From assembly GCF_000520015.2 (NCBI RefSeq), contig NZ_CP007044.2, forward strand, positions 2,170,001 to 2,234,000: a stretch of 64,000 bases of DNA, read 5' to 3'. This document shows positions 35,498 through 45,666 of the stretch, in pieces (position 1 is the stretch's first letter; each line of letters starts with the position of its first letter). Source of the stretch: Chania multitudinisentens RB-25. GTDB lineage: Bacteria; Pseudomonadota; Gammaproteobacteria; Enterobacterales; Enterobacteriaceae. The notes under the pieces were generated by a model that was not told the DNA's origin, ran no database searches, and saw nothing but the letters and a program-made list of their open reading frames with translations. The position numbers and the translations under genes are program-made.

Positions 35498-38400
35498 CAA
35501 CCGTGGTTCCTAAGAAGCTTGATGCACTGACGTTGCCGTTGTTTGGTGAACGGCTGATTGAAGCTTCGGCAGGAACCGGCAAAACCTTTACCATTGGAGC
35601 GCTTTATCTGCGTTTGCTGCTTGGCTTAGGCCAGGCAGCGGCCTTTCATCGCCCTTTGACGGTAGAAGAAATCCTGGTGGTGACTTTTACCGAGGCAGCG
35701 ACTGAAGAATTACGCGGGCGTATTCGCAGCAATATCCATGCGTTACGGATTGCCTGTGTACGCGGGCACAGCCAAGATCCGCTGTTTTCCTCACTGATGA
35801 CGGAGATTGGCAATCTGTCTGATGCGGCGGTGCAGTTGCTGGCCGCAGAACGGCAGATGGATGAAGCAGCGATTTACACCATCCACGGTTTTTGTCAGCG
35901 AATGCTGACTCACAACGCATTTGAATCCGGCATTCTGTTTGAACAAACGCTGATACAAGATGAGTTACCGCTGCGGCGCCAGGCCTGTGCAGATTTCTGG
36001 CGCCGCCATTGTTACCCTTTGCCGCTGAATGTGGCAAGGGTGGTCAGCCAGGAATGGAGCGGCCCAGAAGCGCTGTTGAGCGATCTCGCCGGTTATTTGC
36101 AGGGCGAGGCTCCGGCATTGCGCCAGCCGCCGAAAGAGCACGAAACGGTATTGGTGCGCCATGAGCAGATTGTTGCACGCATCAATGCCATCAAAATGCA
36201 GTGGCAGGCCGATGCAGGGGGACTGGAAGGATTAATCAGCCAGTCTGGTGTTGATAAACGCAGTTACAGTAGTAAACACTTACCTAACTGGTTGCATAAG
36301 GTCGGCGAGTGGGCTGGGCAGGAAACGCAGGATTATCAGTTACCCAAAGAGCTGGATAAGTTCCGCCAGTCGGTATTGCTGGAGAAAACCAAAAAAGGGG
36401 AAGCGCCGCGTCATGGGCTGTTTGTGGCAATTGATGAGCTATTTGCGGAACCCTTGACGCTGCGCGACCTGATCATGGCTCGCGCATTAAGTGAGATCCG
36501 TACTTCCATTGCGCAAGAGAAACGCCAGCGTGCCGAGCTGGGGTTTGATGATCTGCTAAGCAAGCTGGACGCCGCTCTGCAAAGTGCCGGTGGTGAACAA
36601 CTGGCCCAGGCGATTCGCCAACGTTACCCGGTGGCGATGATCGATGAATTTCAGGATACCGATCCCCAGCAATACCGTATCTTCCAAAAACTTTATCTTG
36701 GTCAGCCTCACTGTGGTTTGCTGCTGATTGGCGATCCCAAACAGGCGATTTACGCTTTCCGTGGTGCAGATATCTTCACTTATATGCGTGCTCGTTCAGA
36801 GGTGAGCGCCCACTATACGCTGGAAACCAATTGGCGTTCATCACCTGCGATGGTAGAGAGCGTGAATCGGTTGTTTGCCCAGGTGGAAAATCCGTTTCTG
36901 TTCAGACAGATCCCATTCATTGATGTGGTTGTCGCGCAGAAGAATCAAGGGCTGGCCTTTGAATGGCAGAACAAGCCGCAACCGGCAATGCAGTTTTGGT
37001 TGCAACAGGGGGAAGGTGTTGGAGTAAGTGATTACCAACAACTAATGGCCCGCCAGTGTGCGGCGCAAATTCGTGACTGGCTCAGCGCTGGGCAGGCGGG
37101 TGAGGCTTGGCTGGTTAATGGCGATAAACGGCGCAGCGTACAAGCATCGGATATCACCATTCTGGTGCGCAGCCGTGCTGAAGCCGCGCTGGTTCGCGAT
37201 GCACTCAGCGCGCTGGCGATCCCCTCGGTCTATCTTTCCAACCGCGATAGCGTATTCGATACGCCGGAAGCCAAAGATTTACTGTGGTTATTACAGGCCG
37301 TGCTGGCTCCTGAGCAGGAGCGTACCTTGCGTAGCGCAATGGCTACCGGGTTGCTGGGGTTAGATGCGCTGGCGCTGGATGATCTGAATCAGGATGAACG
37401 GGCCTGGGATGCGCTGGTCAACGAGTTTGATGAATACCGTACTCATTGGCAGCGGCGCGGTGTTTTGCCGATGCTGCGTGAGGTGATGGTTCGGCGGCAT
37501 CTGGCCGAAAACCTGCTGGCCAGCCCAGGTGGCGAACGCCGCCTGACAGATGTAATGCATCTGGGGGAGCTGTTGCAAGAGGCCACAGTGCAACTGGACA
37601 GCGAACATGCGCTGGTGCGCTGGCTGGCACAGCAGATCGCTCAGCCTAATCGCCAATCGGATAATCAGCAATTACGCTTGGAAAGCGATCGGCATCTGGT
37701 ACAGGTGATTACCATCCACAAATCCAAAGGGCTGGAGTTTGATCTGGTGTGGTTACCCTTTGTCGGCAACTTCCGCCAACAACGGCAGGTGCTGTACCAC
37801 GATCGCAAGACTTTCCAAGCGTTGCTGGATCTCAATGCCAATGAAGAAAGCATTGCCTGGGCCGAAGAAGAACGGTTGGCAGAGGATTTGCGCCTGCTGT
37901 ATGTGGCGCTGACCCGCTCGGTATACCACTGTAGTATCGGCATTGCGCCGCTGTTTCTGGGTACGCGCAAGAAGCAGGGGGAAACGGATCTGCACCGTAG
38001 TGCGCTGGGGTATCTGCTGCAAGCAGGGCAGGCTGGCGATGCCGCTTACCTGAAAGAAAGCCTGCAAACGCTGGCGACAGGTGGGATTAAACTCACTTTG
38101 GTGGATGCACCCGCTGAACATCTCTGGCAGCCTCCGGCAGCGGCGGTTGCCGAACTGGCGGCAAAACGCTTTGCGCGCCAGATACAGGATTTTTGGCGGG
38201 TGACCAGCTACACCGGCCTGCAACAGCACGGTGCGGCCGGGATGCCGGAGTTATTGCCACGTTTGGATATCGATGCCGCTGGCGAACAGGGGGAAGATAA
38301 GGGGCCGGAATTGAGCCCACATACTTTCCCGCGTGGTGCAGCACCGGGCACCTTCCTGCATAGCCTGTTTGAAAACTTGGATTTCACGCAGCCGCTGAAT

Positions 38401-39045
38401 GAGCCGTGGTTGTTGGAACAATTACTCCAGCAGGGGTTTGATGCGCATTGGTTGCCGGTAGTGAAAACCTGGATGCAGGTATTGCTGAATACGCCGCTCA
38501 ACAGCAGCGGCGTGGCTCTTTCTGCACTGGCCGCGGAATTCAAGCAGGCGGAGATGCAGTTTTACCTGCCGATCAACGGGTTGCTTCAGGCTCGTGAGCT
38601 GGATGCGTTGGTGAAGCGCTACGATCCGCTGGCCGCCCGTTGCCCTGAACTGAGCTTCCAGCAGGTGCAAGGCATGTTGAAAGGTTTTATTGATTTGGTG
38701 TTCTGCTGGCAGGGTAAATACTACCTGCTGGATTACAAATCCAACTGGCTGGGGGATGGCAGCAGTGCTTACACTCAGCAGGCCATGGAGCGGGCCATGG
38801 CAGAACACCGTTACGATCTGCAATATCAGCTGTATACCCTGGCACTGCACCGCTATCTGGGGCATCGCCTGGCGGATTATGATTACAGCAGCCATTTTGG
38901 CGGCGTGATTTATCTGTTTTTACGCGGCGTAGATGCTCAACATCCGGGCAACGGGATTTTTGCCTGTCGGCCGGAGGAAGCGCTGGTGCAAGGAATGGAT
39001 CGTCTGTTCAACGGTGAGGCGATCGGCGCGGAGGAGGGGCAATGA
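35494..39045 (+). CDS. recB: RecB, exodeoxyribonuclease V beta subunit
   Basis: A 1183-residue SF1A 3'-5' helicase and nuclease (E. coli 1180). Walker A ASAGTGKT is at 24-31, with VTFTEAATEELRGRIR, IDEFQDTDPQQYRIF and TIHKSKGLEFDLVW as further helicase motifs. The C-terminal nuclease carries Asp1067 (FIDLVF), Asp1080 and Lys1082 (LLDYKSNW), which cut DNA and load RecA. It overlaps ptrA and recD by four bases each. Confidence 0.98.
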   Translation: MTTVVPKKLDALTLPLFGERLIEASAGTGKTFTIGALYLRLLLGLGQAAAFHRPLTVEEILVVTFTEAATEELRGRIRSNIHALRIACVRGHSQDPLFSSLMTEIGNLSDAAVQLLAAERQMDEAAIYTIHGFCQRMLTHNAFESGILFEQTLIQDELPLRRQACADFWRRHCYPLPLNVARVVSQEWSGPEALLSDLAGYLQGEAPALRQPPKEHETVLVRHEQIVARINAIKMQWQADAGGLEGLISQSGVDKRSYSSKHLPNWLHKVGEWAGQETQDYQLPKELDKFRQSVLLEKTKKGEAPRHGLFVAIDELFAEPLTLRDLIMARALSEIRTSIAQEKRQRAELGFDDLLSKLDAALQSAGGEQLAQAIRQRYPVAMIDEFQDTDPQQYRIFQKLYLGQPHCGLLLIGDPKQAIYAFRGADIFTYMRARSEVSAHYTLETNWRSSPAMVESVNRLFAQVENPFLFRQIPFIDVVVAQKNQGLAFEWQNKPQPAMQFWLQQGEGVGVSDYQQLMARQCAAQIRDWLSAGQAGEAWLVNGDKRRSVQASDITILVRSRAEAALVRDALSALAIPSVYLSNRDSVFDTPEAKDLLWLLQAVLAPEQERTLRSAMATGLLGLDALALDDLNQDERAWDALVNEFDEYRTHWQRRGVLPMLREVMVRRHLAENLLASPGGERRLTDVMHLGELLQEATVQLDSEHALVRWLAQQIAQPNRQSDNQQLRLESDRHLVQVITIHKSKGLEFDLVWLPFVGNFRQQRQVLYHDRKTFQALLDLNANEESIAWAEEERLAEDLRLLYVALTRSVYHCSIGIAPLFLGTRKKQGETDLHRSALGYLLQAGQAGDAAYLKESLQTLATGGIKLTLVDAPAEHLWQPPAAAVAELAAKRFARQIQDFWRVTSYTGLQQHGAAGMPELLPRLDIDAAGEQGEDKGPELSPHTFPRGAAPGTFLHSLFENLDFTQPLNEPWLLEQLLQQGFDAHWLPVVKTWMQVLLNTPLNSSGVALSALAAEFKQAEMQFYLPINGLLQARELDALVKRYDPLAARCPELSFQQVQGMLKGFIDLVFCWQGKYYLLDYKSNWLGDGSSAYTQQAMERAMAEHRYDLQYQLYTLALHRYLGHRLADYDYSSHFGGVIYLFLRGVDAQHPGNGIFACRPEEALVQGMDRLFNGEAIGAEEGQ

Positions 39046-40886
39046 TTGAGATCCTGAATCAGGCGTTGGTGTCGGGGGTGTTGCGCCCGCTGGATGTGCA
39101 TTTCGCTCACATCGTTGCTGGTGATGATGAACCGGAGCTCCAGTTGGCGGCGGCTTGCTTGAGCGCGGAGGCAGGGGCTGGTCACGTTTGTCTGTTGCTG
39201 GAACAGTTGCTGCCGGAAAATCTGTTCAATGGCCGCCAGCCAGAACTGGCGATGGCGGCATGGCAGGCAGCGGGGAGCTTGGATTTAGCTCGCTGGCAAC
39301 AACGTTTGGTAGCCTCGGCGGCGGTGAGTGATGGCAACAGGGCTACGCCGATGGTGTTGCAGCAGCATCGGTTATATCTGCAACGTATGTGGCAAAGCGA
39401 AGGCGAAGTCGCGGCTTTTATGGGCAGCAACAGTGTCCCGCAGGTGGTTGACGAAACGCAGCTACGCACAATTCTCGATCAACTGTTTGGTGAAGCGGCA
39501 AATGAACCTGATTGGCAAAAAATCGCCGCCGCCGTGGCGGCCACGCGCCGTATCGCCGTGATTTCCGGTGGCCCCGGTACGGGTAAAACGACCACCGTAG
39601 CTAAATTGCTTGCCGCACTGGTGCAACTTGGCGGCGATACGCGTTTGCGTATCCAGCTTGCAGCCCCGACGGGCAAAGCCGCGGCAAGGCTGACGGAGTC
39701 ATTGAGCATTGCCAGCCGTCAGTTACCGTTAACACCGGAACAACGGGGGTTATTCCCGGTAGAAGCCGCCACGTTGCACCGTTTATTGGGGGCACAGCCT
39801 AACAGCCAACGAATGCGCTATCACCGAGGTAATCCGCTGCACCTGGATGTGTTGGTGGTGGACGAAGCGTCGATGGTGGATTTGCCAATGATGGCACGGT
39901 TGATCGCCGCTTTGCCGCCGGGGGCTCGGGTGATATTTCTCGGTGACCGCGATCAACTGGCCTCGGTGGAGGCTGGCGCGGTGCTGGGAGATATCTGCCG
40001 TTTTGCTGAACAGGGCTACAGCAGCAGCCGTGCGGCGCAGTTGGCCCGTTTAACCGGTTACCCGTTGCAGGGGCAAGCGGCAGAAATAGGGGCCGCAGTG
40101 CGTGACAGCCTGTGCCTGCTGCGCAAGAGCTATCGGTTTGATGCCAACTCTGGCATTGGTCAGCTGGCGCTAGCGGTGAACGCCGGTGACCGCCAACAGG
40201 TGATGGCCGTGCTGAATGGCCATTATGAGGATGTGGCTGGTTATCCATTGGCAGAAAACGAGGATTACCCGCAATTGTTGGCTGCCTGCGTTGAGGGGTA
40301 TCGCGATTATCTTCGGCTGGTGGCCGCAGGGGCTGATGCTACCACGATATTGGAAAGCTTCGGTCGTTTTCAGGTGTTGTGCGCTTTGCGTGAGGGGCCG
40401 TTTGGCGTTGCCGGGCTGAATGAACGTATTGAAACCGGGTTGCAGCGCGCAAATCTGATTCGCCGTAGCCCCGGCCCCGCCGGGCGCTGGTATTTAGGGC
40501 GGCCGGTAATGATTGGCCGTAACGACAGCGCACTGGGGCTGTTCAACGGCGATATCGGCATTGCTTTGCCCGGCGAGGGGGGCGATCTGCGGGTGCATTT
40601 CCAGTTACCGGACGGCAGCATTAAATCGGTGCAGCCGAGCCGTTTACCAGCACATGAAACTGCCTATGCAATGACGGTACATAAATCGCAGGGATCGGAG
40701 TTTGAGCATACGCTGTTGGTGTTGCCGCATCATTTTTTGCCGGTGCTGACGCGCGAACTGGTGTATACCGCCATTACTCGCGCACGCAAACGGCTTTCAC
40801 TTTATGCAACGGAGCCAGTTCTGCTAGCGGCTATTCGCACGCCGACTCAGCGCCGTAGTGGCTTGGTGGAACGGTTGCAGGCTTGA
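39042..40886 (+). CDS. recD: RecD, exodeoxyribonuclease V alpha subunit
   Basis: A 614-residue SF1B 5'-3' helicase (E. coli 608), the fast motor of RecBCD. Walker A GGPGTGKTTT is at 176-185 (Lys182), with LVVDEASMVDLPMM and MTVHKSQGSEFEHTLLV. The ATG lies after GAGGAGGGG. It overlaps recB (ATGA) and is convergent with argA. Confidence 0.97.
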   Translation: MIEILNQALVSGVLRPLDVHFAHIVAGDDEPELQLAAACLSAEAGAGHVCLLLEQLLPENLFNGRQPELAMAAWQAAGSLDLARWQQRLVASAAVSDGNRATPMVLQQHRLYLQRMWQSEGEVAAFMGSNSVPQVVDETQLRTILDQLFGEAANEPDWQKIAAAVAATRRIAVISGGPGTGKTTTVAKLLAALVQLGGDTRLRIQLAAPTGKAAARLTESLSIASRQLPLTPEQRGLFPVEAATLHRLLGAQPNSQRMRYHRGNPLHLDVLVVDEASMVDLPMMARLIAALPPGARVIFLGDRDQLASVEAGAVLGDICRFAEQGYSSSRAAQLARLTGYPLQGQAAEIGAAVRDSLCLLRKSYRFDANSGIGQLALAVNAGDRQQVMAVLNGHYEDVAGYPLAENEDYPQLLAACVEGYRDYLRLVAAGADATTILESFGRFQVLCALREGPFGVAGLNERIETGLQRANLIRRSPGPAGRWYLGRPVMIGRNDSALGLFNGDIGIALPGEGGDLRVHFQLPDGSIKSVQPSRLPAHETAYAMTVHKSQGSEFEHTLLVLPHHFLPVLTRELVYTAITRARKRLSLYATEPVLLAAIRTPTQRRSGLVERLQA

Positions 40887-40896
40887 CCGGTGAACT

Positions 40897-40917
40897 GGGC
40901 GCTGTGGTACAGCGCCC
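40897..40917. terminator. Hairpin between convergent recD and argA
   Basis: GGGCGCTG and CAGCGCCC form a perfect 8-bp stem around TGGTA, ten bases after the recD stop and nine before the argA stop. It could act on both strands; U tracts are short. Confidence 0.5.
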
Positions 40918-40925
40918 GTAAACCA

Positions 40926-42251
40926 TTACAGATCGGCCAACAGGATTTTTGAACGGCGCTGATAGTTGTATAACGCCTGCTTTTGCATCGGTAAAACGTC
41001 CACTTCTGCGGGGGTGAAGCCCCGCTCCTGAAACCAGTGAATGCTGCGCGTAGTCAGCACAAACAGCTTCTGTAACCCCATTTGCCGGGCCTGGTTTTCT
41101 ACCCTTTGCAACAGCATTTCGCCGCGCGACGAACTGCGGTAATCAGGATGCACCGCCACGCAGGCCATCTCACCAATTTTTTCTTCTGGGAACGGATAGA
41201 GTGCGGCACAGGCGATGGTCAGGTTATCACGTTCAATAATCGTGAATTTGTCGATCTCCATTTCCAGTTGTTCACGTGAGCGGCGTACCAGAATACCTTG
41301 CTGCTCCAACGGGCGAATCAGCTCAAGTATCCCTCCAATATCGTTGATGGTTGCGCGGCGCACCTGTTCTGCGCTTTCCATAACAATCTGAGTACCGATA
41401 CCATCGCGTGAGAACAGTTCCTGTACCAGTGCACCGTCTTCCTGGTAACTGATCAGATGGCTACGGCGTACCCCGCTACGGCAGGCTTTGACCGCACCGC
41501 GCAGGAAACGCACGGTGCCAGAATGGTAATCACCGGTTTCTTCCAGTTGCTCAATGCGTTTTTGCGCATCGTTAGGGAACAGCTCAGAAATAATGTTGCG
41601 CTTGGTATCCGTCACCCCTTGTGAGGAGCAGAAACCGATCATTTTCTCGGCTTTCAGTTTAATCGCCAATTGAGTGGCAACTTCTTCCGAGGTCAGGTTA
41701 AAGCTTTCGCCAGTGACGGAAACCGCCACTGGGCCAATCAGCACAATGGCATTACTATCAAGCTGGCGATGGATCGCTTCATCGTCAATACGGCGGATAC
41801 GGCCACTGTGACAGTAGTCAACACCGTCATCCACACCAAGGGGTTGGGCAATGATAAAGTTGCCACTCACCACGTTGATGTGTGCTCCTTGCAGCGGTGT
41901 GTTGTTCAGGCTCATGGAAAGCCGTGCGGTAATATCCAGTTGCAGCAGGCCAGCGGCCTGTTTAACCAGTTCCAGCGTGTGGGCATCGGTGACGCGAGTA
42001 TGCTTGTGATAAACTGGTTCGTAATTATGCTGCGCCAGGTTGCTGTCAATCTGCGGCCGTGCGCCATACACCACCACCAGGCGGATACCCAGGCTATGTA
42101 ATAACCCGATATCGTTGACGATATTGGAAAAATTATCATGTTCGATGGCTTCGCCACCCAGCATGATGACAAACGTTTTGCCACGGTGAGCATTAATATA
42201 GGGAACTGAGTGACGGAATCCTTGAACCAACTCTGTGCTACGTTCCTTCAC
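40926..42251 (-). CDS. argA: N-acetylglutamate synthase ArgA
   Basis: A 441-residue enzyme (E. coli 443) that acetylates glutamate in the first step of arginine synthesis. Residues 1-280 are an amino-acid-kinase-like domain for arginine feedback (FVIMLGGEAIEH, HINVVSGNFIIAQPLG) and the rest is a GNAT domain (AVHPDYRSSSRGEMLL). The start is GTG, with AGAGG upstream. Two ArgR boxes lie immediately upstream. Confidence 0.97.
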   Translation of the reverse strand: MKERSTELVQGFRHSVPYINAHRGKTFVIMLGGEAIEHDNFSNIVNDIGLLHSLGIRLVVVYGARPQIDSNLAQHNYEPVYHKHTRVTDAHTLELVKQAAGLLQLDITARLSMSLNNTPLQGAHINVVSGNFIIAQPLGVDDGVDYCHSGRIRRIDDEAIHRQLDSNAIVLIGPVAVSVTGESFNLTSEEVATQLAIKLKAEKMIGFCSSQGVTDTKRNIISELFPNDAQKRIEQLEETGDYHSGTVRFLRGAVKACRSGVRRSHLISYQEDGALVQELFSRDGIGTQIVMESAEQVRRATINDIGGILELIRPLEQQGILVRRSREQLEMEIDKFTIIERDNLTIACAALYPFPEEKIGEMACVAVHPDYRSSSRGEMLLQRVENQARQMGLQKLFVLTTRSIHWFQERGFTPAEVDVLPMQKQALYNYQRRSKILLADL

Positions 42252-42264
42252 GGCAAAAACCTCT

Positions 42265-42303
42265 TTTGCATATTTATACGATATTTTTGTATTTTTATTC
42301 TTT
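42265..42303 (-). promoter_or_regulatory. Pair of ArgR boxes upstream of argA
   Basis: Two 18-bp sites read leftward, AAAGAATAAAAATACAAA (42303-42286, two mismatches to the ARG-box consensus) and ATCGTATAAATATGCAAA (42282-42265, about three mismatches), are separated by exactly 3 bp, the spacing bound by the ArgR hexamer. They end 14 bases before the argA start, so repression by arginine is expected. Confidence 0.8.
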
Positions 42304-42464
42304 TATGGCTCTGATGGCAAGCAAGAAATGAGGTAGATTTCTCAGCCAACCGGGCTAATTCGTTAATAAATTGAAAAACCATAAAAAGATTTTCTGATGA
42401 CAGCGCTGGATGGATTGGTTAAAGTTTTTGTTATTCTCACTTTTTGATGTTTTTTAATATCTTC

Positions 42465-42494
42465 ATACCCAATAGATTACAAATGGCAGGGTAT
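42465..42494. repeat. Shortest copy of the ATACCC/GGGTAT repeat
   Basis: ATACCCAATAGATTACAAAT, then GGCAGGGTAT: only the two arms, 30 bp in all, ending 17 bases before amiC. It probably forms a small hairpin in the amiC leader. Confidence 0.6.
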
Positions 42495-42511
42495 GCCACC
42501 GCTGGAGCCAC

Positions 42512-43762
42512 ATGTCTGACACGAATCACCATTTAGGCCGCCGTCGTTTGTTGCAGGGGGTTGCCGCAACCTGGTTGCTGAGTGTAAGCCGTGTCGGTTT
42601 TGCCGCTGCGACGCAGGTGATCGCCGTTCGCGTCTGGCCTTCTTCGACTTACACCCGCGTGACGCTGGAATCCAATCTGCCGCTGAAGTACCAACAGTTT
42701 GCGCTGACAGCTCCCGATCGTATCGTGATCGATGTTGAAGGTATTCAACTGAACAGTGTGCTGAAAGGGATCGCCAGCCAGGTGCGCAAAGAAGATCCTT
42801 ACCTGACGCAGGTGCGAATCGGCCAATTCAATGAAAACACGGTCAGACTGGTGTTGGAACTTAAGCAAAGCGTCAGCCCGAATATGTTTACCCTGGCACC
42901 GGTGGCTGAATACCGTAACCGGCTGGTGATCGATCTCTATCCAACCTCGGGGGGCACTGGCGAAGAATATGATCCGTTGCTGGCATTACTGGAGGATTAC
43001 AATAAGGGAGATTTGGAGCGTTCGTTACCGGCCGAAGCGCCGCAGGCGGGTAAGGCAGGGCGAGATCGGCCAATGGTGATTATGTTGGATCCTGGGCACG
43101 GTGGCGAAGATCCAGGCGCTATCGGTAAATATAAAACGCGTGAAAAAGACATTGTGTTGCAGATCGCCCGTCGCCTCAGCACGCTGATTAAGCGCGAACC
43201 AAATATGAAGGTGTTCATGACGCGCAATGAAGATGTGTTCATTCCATTGAAAGTGCGTGTGGCGAAAGCCCGCAAACAGCGCGCAGATCTGTTTGTGTCA
43301 ATCCATGCTGATGCTTTTACCAACCGCGCGGCGCGGGGATCGTCGGTGTTTGCGTTGTCAACCAAAGGGGCAACCAGCAATACCGCCAAATTTCTGGCGC
43401 AGACCCAGAATGCCTCTGATGAAATTGGGGGCGTAAGCAAAAGCGGGGATCGTTATCTGGATCATACGATGTTTGATCTGCTACAGACCGCCACCATTAA
43501 TGACAGCCTTAAATTTGGCAAGGAAGTACTCAGCCGAATGGGCAAAATCAACCCTTTGCACAAAAATCGCGTCGATCAGGCTGGTTTTGCCGTATTAAAG
43601 GCGCCTGACATCCCATCAATCCTGGTTGAAACCGCCTTTATCAGCAATATAGAAGAAGAACGGAAATTACGCACCAGCCATTTTCAGCAGCAGATAGCGG
43701 AATCTATTCTGGCAGGGATTAAGGCTTACTTTGCTAACGGTGGTGCGCAGGCTCGCCGTTAA
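42512..43762 (+). CDS. amiC: AmiC, N-acetylmuramoyl-L-alanine amidase
   Basis: A 416-residue periplasmic zinc amidase (E. coli 417). The N-terminus has a twin-arginine signal (GRRRLLQGVAATWLLS, cut near GFAAA). An AMIN domain (about 35-160) targets the septum, and the Amidase_3 domain (about 185-410) has zinc ligands in LDPGHGGEDPG, SIHADAF and the catalytic Glu in ILVETAFISN. It splits septal peptidoglycan when activated by NlpD. It is divergent from argA. Confidence 0.97.
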   Translation: MSDTNHHLGRRRLLQGVAATWLLSVSRVGFAAATQVIAVRVWPSSTYTRVTLESNLPLKYQQFALTAPDRIVIDVEGIQLNSVLKGIASQVRKEDPYLTQVRIGQFNENTVRLVLELKQSVSPNMFTLAPVAEYRNRLVIDLYPTSGGTGEEYDPLLALLEDYNKGDLERSLPAEAPQAGKAGRDRPMVIMLDPGHGGEDPGAIGKYKTREKDIVLQIARRLSTLIKREPNMKVFMTRNEDVFIPLKVRVAKARKQRADLFVSIHADAFTNRAARGSSVFALSTKGATSNTAKFLAQTQNASDEIGGVSKSGDRYLDHTMFDLLQTATINDSLKFGKEVLSRMGKINPLHKNRVDQAGFAVLKAPDIPSILVETAFISNIEEERKLRTSHFQQQIAESILAGIKAYFANGGAQARR

Positions 43763-43789
43763 GCAAGATGCCCAGTAACGGAATTCAGA

Positions 43790-43816
43790 AACAAAAAAAC
43801 ACCCGTTAAGGTGCTT
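43790..43816 (-). terminator. Terminator of the initiator tRNA operon
   Basis: Read leftward, GCACC and GGTGT flank a short loop and are followed by seven T residues. It lies about 20 bases beyond the last tRNA and also separates it from the convergent amiC. Confidence 0.75.
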
Positions 43817-43834
43817 GTTCGTTGCCGTCAAGAT

Positions 43835-43911
<77 letters not shown>

Positions 43912-43952
43912 TCCGTCTTGATACTGATATTATCTGATACTGGAGCCTCAGT

Positions 43953-44029
<77 letters not shown>

Positions 44030-44095
44030 TCCGTATAATATCTGTTTTACCATCGAATCCAACCTGTTATCTGATACTGCTATTGCAGTATCGGT

Positions 44096-44172
<77 letters not shown>

Positions 44173-44186
44173 TCCGATGGAAGCGC

Positions 44187-44214
44187 ACTATACTCTCCAT
44201 GCATTTTGTTGCAA
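44187..44214 (-). promoter_or_regulatory. Promoter of the initiator tRNA operon
   Basis: Read leftward, TTGCAA (44214-44209) and TATAGT (44192-44187) are 16 bases apart, followed by a GC-rich GCGC discriminator typical of stringently controlled stable-RNA promoters. The first tRNA starts 14 bases after the -10. Confidence 0.75.
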
Positions 44215-44446
44215 ACCCTTTTTGCAAATAATCCATTGAAAGGCATTTTTCTGTCGAATTAGCCCGCAAATCGGTTTCTTTTTCATCAAAGTTATTTGAC
44301 AGGGAATTTTTAACAGCAAAGATTTCTTTATTTGTAGCCGTTTGTTATCGTTCGCCAGCTTACCTTTATTACTTGAGTGCTTTTGCTGGCAAGCGGTAAC
44401 CCCTCAGTATTTTGGGTATAAAACAATCAGTTTGAGAGAGAAAACA

Positions 44447-45592
44447 ATGAAAGGACGTTGGGGTAAATATCTGCTGTGTGGGGTCGTGGTTGCTGTGCTG
44501 GCGGGGTGCTCATCAAAACCGACCGATCATGGGCAGCAGTATAAGGATGGCCGTCTGGATCAGCCGCTGGAATGGGTGAGTCAGCCTAATACCAAGGGCG
44601 TTCCTATGAATGGCAAAGATTATTCCGCTCAGTTAATGGAAATAAAGCGCGCCTCTCCGTCTCTTTTTAGCCGTAATACCTCTACCTATCAGGCAGTACA
44701 AAGCTGGTTGGCTTCTGGAGCGGATACCCGCCAGTTAAGCCAGTTCGGTCTAAGTGCCTACCAGATGGAAGGCGTAGATAACTACGGTAATGTCCAGTTT
44801 ACCGGTTATTACACGCCAGTTTTACAGGCACGTTATACCCAGCAGGGGGAATTCCGTTACCCGCTGTACCGTATGCCAGCGAAAGGCAAACGCCGTTTGC
44901 CGAATCGCGCGAGTATTTATTCCGGTGCGCTGGATAGCCGTTACATCATTGCATATACCAACTCGCTGATGGACAACTTTATGATGGAAGTCCAGGGCAG
45001 TGGTTATGTGGATTTCGGTAACGGCCAGCCGTTGGTGTTTTTTGGCTATAGTGGCAAGAATGGCCATGCTTACCACAGCATCGGCAAAGTGCTTATCGAT
45101 CGTGGTGAAGTGGCCAAAGCAGATATGTCAATGCAGGCCATTCGCCAATGGGCGGCTACCCATAGCGAAGCCGAAGTGCGCGAACTGCTGGAACAGAACC
45201 CTTCCTTTGTTTTCTTCCATCCACAATCCTTTGCCCTAGTGAAAGGTGCCAGCGCCGTACCGCTGATTGCCAAAGCCTCGGTGGCCTCCGATCGCTCGCT
45301 GATCCCGGCTGGCACCACATTGCTGGCGGAAGTACCGCTGCTGGACAATCAGGGTAAATTCACGGGAAAATATGAAATGCGCCTGGTGGTAGCCCTGGAT
45401 GTGGGCGGCGCAATTAAAGGCCAGCATTTCGATCTGTATCAGGGGATCGGCCCGGAAGCGGGTCATGCGGCGGGTTATTATAATCACTATGGGCGTGTGT
45501 GGGTGTTGAAAGGGGCTAATGGTGAGTTGCCACTATTCGGTGCTTACCAACCACCATCTGCTGCCGGTAAAGCTTTGTTGGCCACCCGCTAA
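44447..45592 (+). CDS. mltA: MltA, membrane-bound lytic transglycosylase A
   Basis: A 381-residue outer-membrane lipoprotein (E. coli 365). The ATG at 44447, with GAGAGAG upstream, gives MKGRWGKYLLCGVVVAVLAGC, a signal peptide and lipobox (LAGC); a frame extending 35 codons upstream has no counterpart. The MltA domain includes GNVQFTGYYTPV, NGHAYHSIGKVLIDRGE and the barrel residues ALDVGGAIKGQHFDLYQGIG. It cleaves peptidoglycan to 1,6-anhydromuropeptides. Confidence 0.96.
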   Translation: MKGRWGKYLLCGVVVAVLAGCSSKPTDHGQQYKDGRLDQPLEWVSQPNTKGVPMNGKDYSAQLMEIKRASPSLFSRNTSTYQAVQSWLASGADTRQLSQFGLSAYQMEGVDNYGNVQFTGYYTPVLQARYTQQGEFRYPLYRMPAKGKRRLPNRASIYSGALDSRYIIAYTNSLMDNFMMEVQGSGYVDFGNGQPLVFFGYSGKNGHAYHSIGKVLIDRGEVAKADMSMQAIRQWAATHSEAEVRELLEQNPSFVFFHPQSFALVKGASAVPLIAKASVASDRSLIPAGTTLLAEVPLLDNQGKFTGKYEMRLVVALDVGGAIKGQHFDLYQGIGPEAGHAAGYYNHYGRVWVLKGANGELPLFGAYQPPSAAGKALLATR

Positions 45593-45605
45593 AGCGGATA
45601 ATGTG

Positions 45606-45624
45606 AACCGCAAGGGGCGGTTTT
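45606..45624 (+). terminator. Terminator after mltA
   Basis: AACCGC and GCGGTT pair around AAGGG, followed by two more T and then CC. It lies 13 bases after the mltA stop. Confidence 0.5.
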
Positions 45625-45666
45625 CCGGCCCTGATCATTGGTATGAGCAAGAGTAATTAAAACGAA

